A DNA stretch of 64,000 bases from positions 124,001 to 188,000 of the forward strand of contig NZ_JAGJEA010000001.1 of assembly GCF_018100805.1 (NCBI RefSeq), given 5' to 3'. Origin of the DNA: Aquimarina sp. MMG016 (GTDB lineage: Bacteria; Bacteroidota; Bacteroidia; Flavobacteriales; Flavobacteriaceae). A program made the translations under genes and the position numbers. The notes beneath the pieces are model-generated. The model saw only the letters and a list, made by a program, of their open reading frames with translations. It was not told where the DNA came from and did not search any database. Below, in pieces: positions 45,847-54,447 of the stretch (within the stretch, counting starts at the first letter, position 1; each line of letters opens with the position of its first letter).

Positions 45847-46548
45847 TTAGCTACGTTCTTTTATGACCTCACTACTCGAAAATTTATACAGCATATTTCG
45901 ATACACACAGATGTCTGTTATATCTTCTGGTGTGCCTTTTGGCACTGCTCTAAAATTGGATGAAATCCTATCTTTTTTTACAGGCATCACTTTATGCCAG
46001 CAATGTCCATGAAGGAATATTACCGTTCCTTTTTTAGGTCGAAATACTAACTGCCCTTCAATGTCTTCATTAGGGATCCCAGCTGGTAACATTCCTGCTT
46101 TATGTGTTTCAGGAAAAATTACTATTTCCCCACCGGTTTCTTCAGTAATATCATGAGTATAGACTAGTCTATTGAGATTATATTTTGTTTTGTTATCTGG
46201 TCGACAATCTTGATGCCAAGCCTGACCAATACTTCCTCCTTTAGAAAACATCATCATACAGTATAAGTTTTTCCAACCATCTTTCAGAATTAGATCAGTA
46301 ATATCATTAAAATGTTTATCCTTATCAATTTCATCAAAATATGGTTTCCCTTCTCTATACGGAAACCAAGGAATCACTTCAACAGCAGATTTGGAGATAA
46401 ACTCATCCGTATGTTCCCAATCAGGGTTCACACCATAATGATTGAGTATTTTATTGTTATACTTATCCATCAAAGTATCCTCAAAAAAGTTTTCGAAAAC
46501 GACAAAACCTTTTTTCCAAAATTCTTCAGCTATTAAATGATTGTCCAT
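45847..46548 (-). CDS. Phytanoyl-CoA dioxygenase (PhyH) family protein
   Basis: A 233-residue Fe(II)/2-oxoglutarate oxygenase-like protein. The facial triad candidate HxD is seen (AWHQDC), followed by a distal histidine (FLHGHCWHKV) and arginine (RISSNFRAVPKG), and a GEIVIFPETHKAG strand. I chose ATG at 46548 rather than TTG at 46563, which adds five residues. Substrate unknown. Its placing in the xylose operon suggests oxidation of a substituted sugar or sugar ether, but that is inference. No signal peptide. Confidence 0.8.
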   Translation of the reverse strand: MDNHLIAEEFWKKGFVVFENFFEDTLMDKYNNKILNHYGVNPDWEHTDEFISKSAVEVIPWFPYREGKPYFDEIDKDKHFNDITDLILKDGWKNLYCMMMFSKGGSIGQAWHQDCRPDNKTKYNLNRLVYTHDITEETGGEIVIFPETHKAGMLPAGIPNEDIEGQLVFRPKKGTVIFLHGHCWHKVMPVKKDRISSNFRAVPKGTPEDITDICVYRNMLYKFSSSEVIKERS

Positions 46549-46565
46549 ACCTTTTGTTTGCAATA

Positions 46566-47222
46566 TTATACTTGCATCATTCGTGCATCTTCTAAAAATT
46601 TCTTCAACCCATTATCCGTTAATGGGTGCTTTAATAATCCTTCTATTGCCGAAAGAGGTCCCGTCATTACATCTGCTCCAATTTTTGCACAATTCACCAC
46701 GTGCATTGTATGTCTTACTGAGGCTGCCAGGATTTCTGTCTGAAAACCATAATTATCATAAACCTGTCTGATTTCCTGAATCAATACTAGACCATCTGTG
46801 GATATATCATCTAATCGCCCAATAAATGGAGAAACATAAGTCGCTCCTGCTTTTGCAGCTAATAATGCTTGACCAGCAGAAAAAACCAAGGTGCAATTTG
46901 TTTTTATACCCTTATCCGTAAAATATTTTATAGCTTTAATACCATCTTTGATCATGGGTACTTTTACGATGATCTGAGGATGTAATGCTGCTAATTCCTC
47001 ACCTTCTTTTATCATTTCATCGAATGCAGTCCCTATGACCTCTGCAGAAACATCTCCATCTACGATATCACATATATTACGATAATGATTTAATATATTT
47101 TCTTTACCACTCACACCTTCTTTGGCCATTAATGATGGGTTTGTTGTAACTCCATCCAAAACCCCTAATGATTGAGCTTCTTTAATCTGATCTAAATTTG
47201 CGGTATCTATAAAAAATTTCAT
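46566..47222 (-). CDS. fsa: Transaldolase-like fructose-6-phosphate aldolase
   Basis: A 218-residue short transaldolase: [33 protein letters not shown], the Schiff-base lysine in [11 protein letters not shown], then [26 protein letters not shown] (in two parts). The size and TNPSL motif are those of TalC/FSA. It feeds xylulose-5-phosphate from XylAB into the pentose phosphate pathway or acts as an aldolase. Not distinguishable between transaldolase and aldolase by eye. Co-transcribed in the xylose operon. Confidence 0.9.
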   Translation of the reverse strand: MKFFIDTANLDQIKEAQSLGVLDGVTTNPSLMAKEGVSGKENILNHYRNICDIVDGDVSAEVIGTAFDEMIKEGEELAALHPQIIVKVPMIKDGIKAIKYFTDKGIKTNCTLVFSAGQALLAAKAGATYVSPFIGRLDDISTDGLVLIQEIRQVYDNYGFQTEILAASVRHTMHVVNCAKIGADVMTGPLSAIEGLLKHPLTDNGLKKFLEDARMMQV

Positions 47223-47258
47223 GTATTTATCCCTTAAACTTTATACTGCCTTTTGTTA

Positions 47259-48875
47259 TCATCCTACAAAATATGATAGGATTGTAATCACTACTAATAC
47301 CAATACAACTGATAGTATAATATCTGATAGTGAAATACTTTCTTTATTCTCTATTTTATGTTCTTTTGTTAACGTACCGAAAGACAATCCACTAATTGCA
47401 GTATAACTTGGTGGATTGGTTACCAAACTGACAGTAATACATATCATCACAGAAATTATAAACATAAAAATCGCCATATGCGCAAAGTTTATGGTAGCAA
47501 ATTGATATGCTATTCCTGATAAATTATCTTTAAATATTTCTGCTGTAATTCTGAATGCAGCTATGACCAAACCAGAAAACAAGGTTACTATGGCTGCTTT
47601 AGCATTTACTCTCTTCCATAATACACCTAAAAGAAATACTGCGGTAATTGGAGGTGCGATGTAAGATTGTACACTCTGTAAATATTGGTATAAAACTCCT
47701 CCACCAATTCTTTCCATAATAGGTATCCAGATAATCCCCATTATTACCATGATTACTGTAGCTAGTTTTCCCACGTTGAGTAATCTCTTTTCAGCAGTAT
47801 AAGGTTTCAATTTCTTATAAATATCAATCGTAAAAATTGTAGAACACGAATTAAATACTGAGGCCAGGGAACTCATTAATGCAGCCATCAATCCTCCTGC
47901 TACTAATCCTTTAAGCCCTACTGGCAGAAGTGTTTTTACTAAAATAGGAAATACTTCATCTGCTTTTTCGTATGTTAACACTCCTTGTTTAGCTAAAGCA
48001 AATGCTATAATACCTGGAATTAAGAATATAAAAATTGGTAAAATCTTAAGGTACGCACCAAATATCGCTCCTCTCCTTCCTATTTTAATATTATTTGCCG
48101 CTAATGTACGCTGAACGATATACTGATCCGTACACCAATACCATATCCCAACTATTGTACCTCCAAACAGTAAGCCTGTCCAGGGAAAATCGGGATCACT
48201 GATTGGTCTCCACATATTAAAATGATCAGATCCTACGGTTTCTTTTAATGTACCCCAGCCACCAACTTCCTGCAATCCTAAAACTGTAATAATAACTGAA
48301 CCTGCAATAAGAATAATGGTTTGTAATGTTTCTGTGTAAATCACAGCTTTCATTCCACCTATTACAGTATAAATACCTGTGAATACTACAATTCCTATTG
48401 CCCCATACCAAAATGGTATCCCGATTAATTCTGAAACTACAATTCCTCCAGCATAGATTGTAACGGAGACTTTGGTAATCACATATCCTACCAACGAAAA
48501 AACAGATAGAAACCATCTTGATCTACTATCGAATCGTTTCTCCAGAAATTCAGGCATGGTGAACACCTTACTTCGCATATAAAAAGGAAGAAATAACCAT
48601 CCCAGTACCAAAACAATCCAGGCATGCAACTCATAATGGGCCATTGGCATTCCTGATTCTGCTCCGGTTCCTGCTAATCCTACCACATGTTCTGAGCCAA
48701 TATTAGAAGCAAAGATAGAGGCACCAATAACAAACCATCCTACGTTTCTACCTGCTAAAAAGTAATCTTCGGTATTTTTGTTTTTTTTCAGAACTACCCA
48801 TACCGCAACTCCAATAAGCGCTGCAAAGTATAATCCTAAAATCCACCAATCCCCTGCTTCTAATATTGAATTCAT
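47259..48875 (-). CDS. Sodium/sugar symporter (SSS family)
   Basis: A 538-residue membrane protein with about 14 helices: IYFAALIGVAVWVVLKKNKNTEDYFLAGRNVGWFVIGASIFASNIGSEH (in parts), MPEFLEKRFDSRSRW, WYWCTDQYIVQRTLAA, and SSLASVFNSCSTIFTIDIYKKL. This is the SGLT-like sodium/solute symporter pattern. It lies directly after xylA and is likely a xylose or xylobiose importer. A second importer, the MFS protein at 41956-43497, is in the same operon. Confidence 0.92.
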   Translation of the reverse strand: MNSILEAGDWWILGLYFAALIGVAVWVVLKKNKNTEDYFLAGRNVGWFVIGASIFASNIGSEHVVGLAGTGAESGMPMAHYELHAWIVLVLGWLFLPFYMRSKVFTMPEFLEKRFDSRSRWFLSVFSLVGYVITKVSVTIYAGGIVVSELIGIPFWYGAIGIVVFTGIYTVIGGMKAVIYTETLQTIILIAGSVIITVLGLQEVGGWGTLKETVGSDHFNMWRPISDPDFPWTGLLFGGTIVGIWYWCTDQYIVQRTLAANNIKIGRRGAIFGAYLKILPIFIFLIPGIIAFALAKQGVLTYEKADEVFPILVKTLLPVGLKGLVAGGLMAALMSSLASVFNSCSTIFTIDIYKKLKPYTAEKRLLNVGKLATVIMVIMGIIWIPIMERIGGGVLYQYLQSVQSYIAPPITAVFLLGVLWKRVNAKAAIVTLFSGLVIAAFRITAEIFKDNLSGIAYQFATINFAHMAIFMFIISVMICITVSLVTNPPSYTAISGLSFGTLTKEHKIENKESISLSDIILSVVLVLVVITILSYFVG

Positions 48876-48884
48876 ATTCTATTA

Positions 48885-50210
48885 TTATATATATTGATTA
48901 ATTATATTTTCAAAAAGTTCTTGTTTTCCACTTTGTAATGATAACTCGCCATTCTCTTGAGCAATCGCGTAAAGATCCTTCAGGTCTAATTTTCCTTCTT
49001 CAAAAGCCTTTCCTTTTCCTGAATCAAATGAGCTGTAACGCTTTTGTCTCAAACTATCATATTGTGAAGAAGAGATAATCTTTTCTGCAGTAATCAAAGC
49101 CCGAGCAAATGTATCTGCTCCTCCAATATGTGCTAGAAAAACATCTTCCATATCTGTAGAATTCCTTCTAATTTTAGCATCAAAATTAACACCTCCGCCC
49201 TGAAGACCTCCTGCTTTTAAGAATACCAGCATAGCTTCAGTAACTTCCTGAATATTGTTAGGAAACTGATCCGTATCCCATCCATTCTGGTAATCCCCAC
49301 GGTTAGCATCTATACTTCCTAACATTCCTGCTCCCGCAGCTACTTCAATTTCGTGCTGAAATGTATGTTGAGCTAATGTTGCGTGATTAACTTCGATATT
49401 AATTTTAAAATCTTTATCTAACCCATATTCTCTTAAGAAGCCAATAGAGGTAGCAGTATCAAAATCATACTGATGCTTAGAAGGTTCCATCGGTTTTGGT
49501 TCAATAAAAAAAGTACCTTTAAAACCTTGGCCTCTTGCATAATCTCTTGCCATAGTTAAGAATTGAGCCATATGATCCAATTCTCTTTTCATATCGGTAT
49601 TTAATAAGGTCATATAACCTTCTCTTCCACCCCAGAATACATAATTTTCTCCATCCAAAGCTATGGTAGCATCTAAAGCTAACTTTACCTGTCCACCAGC
49701 CCTCGCTAATACATTAAAATCAGGATTGGTAGCGGCACCATTCATATAGCGAGGATTAGAGAAGCAATTTGCTGTACCCCACAGAAGTTTTACTCCAGAT
49801 TCTACTTTTTTTTGTTTTATATAGTCAACAATAGTTACTAATCTTTTCTCAGATTCAGCAAATGTTGGAGCCTCCTGTACTAAATCGTAATCATGAAAGC
49901 AGAAGTAATCAAATCCCATTTTAGTTATAAACTCAAAAGCTGCATCTGCTTTATCCTTGGCTGCCTGAATTGGATCTGAAGATTTATCCCAGGCAAAATT
50001 TTGAGTCCCGGGGCCAAAAGGATCTGCTCCCAAACCACAGAAGGTATGCCAATATGCTATGGCAAACTTAAAATGTTCTCTTAGAGTTTTACCAGCTACT
50101 ACTCTTTCCGGATCATAATATTTAAATGCCAAAGGATTATCTGAACCTGCACCTTCAAATTTTATATCATCAATCCCCTTAAAATATTCTGTATCTACGA
50201 TTAAGGCCAT
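48885..50210 (-). CDS. xylA: Xylose isomerase
   Basis: Converts D-xylose to D-xylulose. The 441-residue length fits the class II isomerases. Catalytic features: H106 in CFHDYDL with D109, [26 protein letters not shown], the metal-binding [18 protein letters not shown] and GSIDANRGD. It lies 3 bp after xylB. Its presence in an operon with GH43 and GH26 enzymes is the best sign that xylose is the final product of this locus. Confidence 0.98.
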   Translation of the reverse strand: MALIVDTEYFKGIDDIKFEGAGSDNPLAFKYYDPERVVAGKTLREHFKFAIAYWHTFCGLGADPFGPGTQNFAWDKSSDPIQAAKDKADAAFEFITKMGFDYFCFHDYDLVQEAPTFAESEKRLVTIVDYIKQKKVESGVKLLWGTANCFSNPRYMNGAATNPDFNVLARAGGQVKLALDATIALDGENYVFWGGREGYMTLLNTDMKRELDHMAQFLTMARDYARGQGFKGTFFIEPKPMEPSKHQYDFDTATSIGFLREYGLDKDFKINIEVNHATLAQHTFQHEIEVAAGAGMLGSIDANRGDYQNGWDTDQFPNNIQEVTEAMLVFLKAGGLQGGGVNFDAKIRRNSTDMEDVFLAHIGGADTFARALITAEKIISSSQYDSLRQKRYSSFDSGKGKAFEEGKLDLKDLYAIAQENGELSLQSGKQELFENIINQYI

Positions 50211-50213
50211 ATC

Positions 50214-51704
50214 TTATTTATTTTTTAAAATTCTATTTAATTCTCTTTTCCAATTTTTATATGCTTCTTTATAATCTTCCTGGTTTTGGAGCGGATGGTA
50301 GGTCATTACATGATCATTTTTGGTGATCATTGTACCAAAATCCTTAAATGTACCATCTGCCAATCCAGATGCTCTTGCAGCTCCTACCGCTCCAGTGGTA
50401 TTATAAATTTCAATTTCTTGATTAATTAATGTTGCTACTGTATTAGAGAAAATCTCTGACCGAAAAAGATTATCATTTCCTGCTCTTATGACTTTAATTT
50501 CGGTTCCATCACGTTTCAAGATTTCCATCCCATATACGAATGAAAATGCAATTCCTTCCAGAGCAGCTCTAAAAATATGTGATCTTATATGTTTGTTAAG
50601 GTTTAGATTACAGATATGCGTTCCTAATGTTTTATTGTCAAACATTCTTTCTGCCCCATTACCAAAAGGTATAAGTTGTAAATTATTAGAGCCTATTGAC
50701 ACTTTTGAAGCAAGCGAATTCATAGTTTGATATGAATTAGTCTCTAGGTTAAGATTATTCTTGAGCCACCTATACTGAATCCCTGCACCATTAATACATA
50801 AAAGTTTTCCTATACTAGCTTTTTGGTCTTTGTGATTTACGTGAGCAAAATTGTTAATCTTTATACCTTCTTTTACAGAAAGGTTATCAGTTACTGCATA
50901 GATCACTCCTGATGTTCCACCAGTCGCTGCAACCTCTCCTGGGTTAAACACATTTAGAGACAACGCATTATTAGGCTGATCACCAGCTCTGTATAAAATA
51001 GGAATTCCTTCTTTTAATCCACTTTCTTCAGCTCCTTTGGGTGATAATTCTGATTGACTACTAAAAGTATCTACGACTTCAGGTATCAAATCTGAATCAA
51101 CATCATAATGTTTTAATAACCATTCTGCGGGTTTGCCTTCTTTAAAATCCCACAAAATTCCCTCGGACAGACCTGATCTTGTCGTATTAATAATATTAGT
51201 AAACTTATATGCTATATAATCTCCGGGAAGCATGAACTTATGAATTCTATTATAGTTTTCAGGCTCATTATCTCTTACCCATTTCAATTTTGAAGCAGTG
51301 AAATTAGCAGGAGAATTAAGCAAATTGGTCATACATTTTTCCTCTCCAATTTCTTCAAAAGCTTTATTACCTATTTCTACCGCTCTACTGTCACACCAAA
51401 TAATTGAATCTCTAATTAACCTTCCATTTTTATCTAATAATACCAAACCGTGCATTTGGTACGAGATTCCGATTCCTTTAATTTGATTTGGGTTAATTGT
51501 ATTCTCTTTAAGTAACCTTTTTGAAGCTTTACAAACATTTTTCCACCATAAATCCGGATTTTGTTCTGCCCAATCTTTCCGAACAGAAACAATATCCATT
51601 TCTTCTTCAGGTTCACTTATCGAAGCAATCGATTTACCTGTATTAGTATCAACTAATGCGGCTTTTATTGAAGAGCTCCCTATGTCGAATCCTATATAAT
51701 ACAT
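50214..51704 (-). CDS. xylB: Xylulokinase
   Basis: A 496-residue FGGY sugar kinase: YYIGFDIGSSSIKAALVDT at the N-terminus, GISYQMHGLVLLD, IWCDSRAVEIG, AGDQPNNALSLNVF, GTSGVIYAVTD, and RAGNDNLFRSEIFSNTVATL near the end. It phosphorylates xylulose. It is the first gene of the xylose operon and has a 231-bp upstream gap with its promoter. Confidence 0.97.
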   Translation of the reverse strand: MYYIGFDIGSSSIKAALVDTNTGKSIASISEPEEEMDIVSVRKDWAEQNPDLWWKNVCKASKRLLKENTINPNQIKGIGISYQMHGLVLLDKNGRLIRDSIIWCDSRAVEIGNKAFEEIGEEKCMTNLLNSPANFTASKLKWVRDNEPENYNRIHKFMLPGDYIAYKFTNIINTTRSGLSEGILWDFKEGKPAEWLLKHYDVDSDLIPEVVDTFSSQSELSPKGAEESGLKEGIPILYRAGDQPNNALSLNVFNPGEVAATGGTSGVIYAVTDNLSVKEGIKINNFAHVNHKDQKASIGKLLCINGAGIQYRWLKNNLNLETNSYQTMNSLASKVSIGSNNLQLIPFGNGAERMFDNKTLGTHICNLNLNKHIRSHIFRAALEGIAFSFVYGMEILKRDGTEIKVIRAGNDNLFRSEIFSNTVATLINQEIEIYNTTGAVGAARASGLADGTFKDFGTMITKNDHVMTYHPLQNQEDYKEAYKNWKRELNRILKNK

Positions 51705-51935
51705 TGTGTAATTTAATTCTAGTGTAAAAGTTCTATTTCTTATTCTAAAACAAAACTTTATACATAAATATCATCGAAAATTGTACTGTAATGTTTTCGT
51801 AAATAACCATAAGATCAAGATTATCAACATCTAAACCCAATAAAAAGGGAGCTATTCTCAAATACGTAAAGAAAACCTCCCTTTTGCTAAAAACAATTGA
51901 CTGGCTTTTATTCAAACACTATGTTTACTTAAATA
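51705..51935. promoter_or_regulatory. Upstream region of the xylose operon
   Basis: A 231-bp gap between xylB and the GH16 gene (both minus strand). It should carry the xylB promoter. A weak LacI-like half-site ACGAAAACATT (minus strand, 51800-51790) is 86 bp before xylB and resembles part of the site at 26526-26543. A terminator occupies 51842-51886. Confidence 0.45.
51842..51886 (-). terminator. Terminator of the susCD-GH16 operon
   Basis: AAAAGGGAG / CTCCCTTTT, a 9-bp stem with a 25-nt loop and T-run on the minus strand, 49 bp past the GH16 stop codon. Confidence 0.6.
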
Positions 51936-52898
51936 TTAGTTCTTCTGGTATACTCGGATATAATCTATTATTAAGAAGTCCGGATAATCAGAAACTAATG
52001 GTGCCACTGGTAAATTTCCTCCAACTGAAAGATTCATTAGCAGATAAAACTCATCATTAAATGGGTAAGGTTGTCCTCCTGTTTGAGCCGGGGTAATAGA
52101 ATGATATTCTACATCATTGACTAGCCAAGTAATTTTATTTTCTTCCCACACAATTGAAAACACATAATATATCTTATCAAAGTTCTCTGATGTCGCACTA
52201 TATTTTTTAGAATTAAATCTTCTGTTATTAAAATCAACCCCATAATGAGCTGTCCCAAAAACTTCGGTTTGATCTTCTCCCAGGTATTCCATAATATCTA
52301 TTTCTCCTCCATTAGGCCACCAAGCTGATGGATCATTAATAGTGTAATTATGATTAAGAAGCCATAACGCTACCCATGAACCTTTAGCAGAAGGCATACT
52401 AGCTCTTATATCAACACGCCCATACTGAAATTCAAACTTATTATCAGTATGTATTCTTGAAGAGGTATAATCTAGCCCTCCCATACTTTCTGGTCTAGCA
52501 GCAATAACTAAATTTCCTTCTTCGAAAAACAAGTTTTTACTACTATTCGTATAATACTGAAGCTCGCTATTGCCCCAGAAACATAAATCCGGACAACCGT
52601 TCCCTAGATGATATGACCATTTTTCTGAAGACAGAGTTTCTTCATTAAATTCATCACTCCATACCATATTATAGCCTTCATATGAATTGGGTGCATCGAA
52701 TCCACTTGTTGGAATCACAACTCCAGTAGAACAGCTTGAACAACTACTCCCTCCACAATCTATACCTGTTTCAGTACCATTTTGGATCCCATCACTACAA
52801 GTTGCTTGTGGGGTGGGACTATCATCGCCAGAAGAACATGCTATACTTAGAACTCCAACCACGATGTAAACAAAAAAATATGTATTAACTCTTATCAT
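51936..52898 (-). CDS. GH16 endo-beta-1,3-glucanase-like lipoprotein
   Basis: A 320-residue protein with a lipobox (SIAC, Cys21). One Cys-rich DGIQN repeat (34-56) precedes a GH16 domain (about 68-320): WSDEFNEETL, WGNSELQYY, the catalytic GEIDIMEYLG with nucleophile E199 and acid/base E204, then GTAHYG. The EIDIME form with an extra residue (beta-bulge) is typical of laminarinase-like GH16. It probably cleaves beta-1,3-glucan on the cell surface. It is the last gene of the susC operon and shares its Cys repeat with the big GH26 protein. Confidence 0.92.
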   Translation of the reverse strand: MIRVNTYFFVYIVVGVLSIACSSGDDSPTPQATCSDGIQNGTETGIDCGGSSCSSCSTGVVIPTSGFDAPNSYEGYNMVWSDEFNEETLSSEKWSYHLGNGCPDLCFWGNSELQYYTNSSKNLFFEEGNLVIAARPESMGGLDYTSSRIHTDNKFEFQYGRVDIRASMPSAKGSWVALWLLNHNYTINDPSAWWPNGGEIDIMEYLGEDQTEVFGTAHYGVDFNNRRFNSKKYSATSENFDKIYYVFSIVWEENKITWLVNDVEYHSITPAQTGGQPYPFNDEFYLLMNLSVGGNLPVAPLVSDYPDFLIIDYIRVYQKN

Positions 52899-52955
52899 TA
52901 ATTAATGGATATTAAAATCAAAGAAGAAGGTCTTTCTCCTTTGACAATTTATTAC

Positions 52956-54428
52956 TTATTGAAAAGGCACAAAATCCTTTACAAAAAACTCTCCAGCTAC
53001 TGTATGACCGCTTCCTCCAAATCTTAAAGTAAATGTATCATAAGTTCCATTACTAGGTAATAATGTCCCCGATCCTGCAGCAGCTGCATTTATGCCATCG
53101 AATTCTAACGTAACCCAAGTATCGAACTCTGTTACGGTTTGAGAGATAATGGTCCATCTCTCAAAGAAGTTAGGGTTATCATCGTGCAATATTAACTCAA
53201 CTGTTGGGGTTAACGCTCCGGAGAAATCTTGTCCTGATGGAATATATACATCAATTTTAAACTTAAAATATTCTGAAAAATCAATTGGCATATCTTGAAA
53301 CTGGAATTTAAAGTCTTCAAAACCTCCAAATCTTCCATCATCTGGTCTGTATACTCTAGCAACACCGTCATCGCTTCCCGCAGGGTCTGCTACTCCATAT
53401 GTTACATCTACCCCTTGCCCATACGCACTACCATCAGAATTAACAGTCCTTGGTTCTAAATTAAGACCTGAAGATGCATCAGCCGCTTCGAACGTAAAAT
53501 ATCTAGGTAATCCACTAGATGATAAAGCATCTGCTCTAGGAGTTCCCGGCGCAACAAAACTTGTAGTCGGTTTAAAATCTTTTATATAAAACTCTCCTCG
53601 TTCTTGATGACCATCTCCTCCAAAACGCAATGTAATATTATCATAATTATTACTCACAGGTAATAGTATACCGGTATCCGCGGCAGCAGCATTCTCTCCA
53701 TCAAACTTCAAGGTTACCCATGAGTCAAAATCCGACTCATCAACTGTAACAGTAATTATAGTCCATCTCTGCCAGAAATTTCCATCTACATTATCATGTA
53801 AAATCAATTCTACTTTGGGTTGTAAAGAACCTGAAAAATTGTTTGAGGAAGGAATGTAAACATCTAAGGTAAACTTATGATATACAGAAAAATCAATTGG
53901 TTGGTTAGAAAATTGAAATTTAAAATCTTCAAAACCACCAAATGGTCCATTCTCTGGTCTAACCACAAAACCTACGGCATCATCACTGCCTGCCGGATCA
54001 CTCGCCCCATAAGATATAGTTACGCCTTGGCTGTAAGCCGAACCATCAGGGTTAGAAGATCTAGGAGTAATCACTTTACCTGATTGTGGTTCTCCAGATT
54101 CAAATGTATAATAATAAGGTAATCCACCTGTTGCTAATTCATCAGCTCTCGGGGTAGCATCGGCACACTTGCTACTACAAGGCCCTCCACAATCTACACC
54201 TTCTTCTCCTTGGTTCTGAATACCATCAGTACAGCTTGGACAGGCAACACCACTACCACCACCACAGTCTACTCCAGTCTCATCCAGGTTTTGGATACCA
54301 TCATGGTAAGAAGGAAGTACTTGAAAATTAAATTCTGCACTATCGTCTTCACAAGAAGCAAGTAATAATAAGCCCAGAGTAAAAACTCCTAACTTAAAAA
54401 GTGATTTTATTTGAAATATATTTTTCAT
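52956..54428 (-). CDS. Two-domain surface glycan-binding lipoprotein
   Basis: A 490-residue protein with a lipobox (LLLASC, Cys26). Two Cys-rich DGIQN repeats (about 41-88) precede two homologous beta-rich domains of about 190 residues (about 94-290 and 291-490). Each runs from a PRADxL...GLPxYxTFE opening to a conserved RFGG(D/S)GH...GEF(Y/F)(I/V)KDF end, with GFEDFKFQF, VELILHD and WTLI-like strands between. Position between SusD and a hydrolase is that of SusE/F-like surface-binding proteins. I do not recognise a CBM family. The ATG at 54428 was preferred to the longer reading, which lacks a signal. Confidence 0.85.
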   Translation of the reverse strand: MKNIFQIKSLFKLGVFTLGLLLLASCEDDSAEFNFQVLPSYHDGIQNLDETGVDCGGGSGVACPSCTDGIQNQGEEGVDCGGPCSSKCADATPRADELATGGLPYYYTFESGEPQSGKVITPRSSNPDGSAYSQGVTISYGASDPAGSDDAVGFVVRPENGPFGGFEDFKFQFSNQPIDFSVYHKFTLDVYIPSSNNFSGSLQPKVELILHDNVDGNFWQRWTIITVTVDESDFDSWVTLKFDGENAAAADTGILLPVSNNYDNITLRFGGDGHQERGEFYIKDFKPTTSFVAPGTPRADALSSSGLPRYFTFEAADASSGLNLEPRTVNSDGSAYGQGVDVTYGVADPAGSDDGVARVYRPDDGRFGGFEDFKFQFQDMPIDFSEYFKFKIDVYIPSGQDFSGALTPTVELILHDDNPNFFERWTIISQTVTEFDTWVTLEFDGINAAAAGSGTLLPSNGTYDTFTLRFGGSGHTVAGEFFVKDFVPFQ

Positions 54429-54447
54429 TTTAATTTGTTTAATATTA

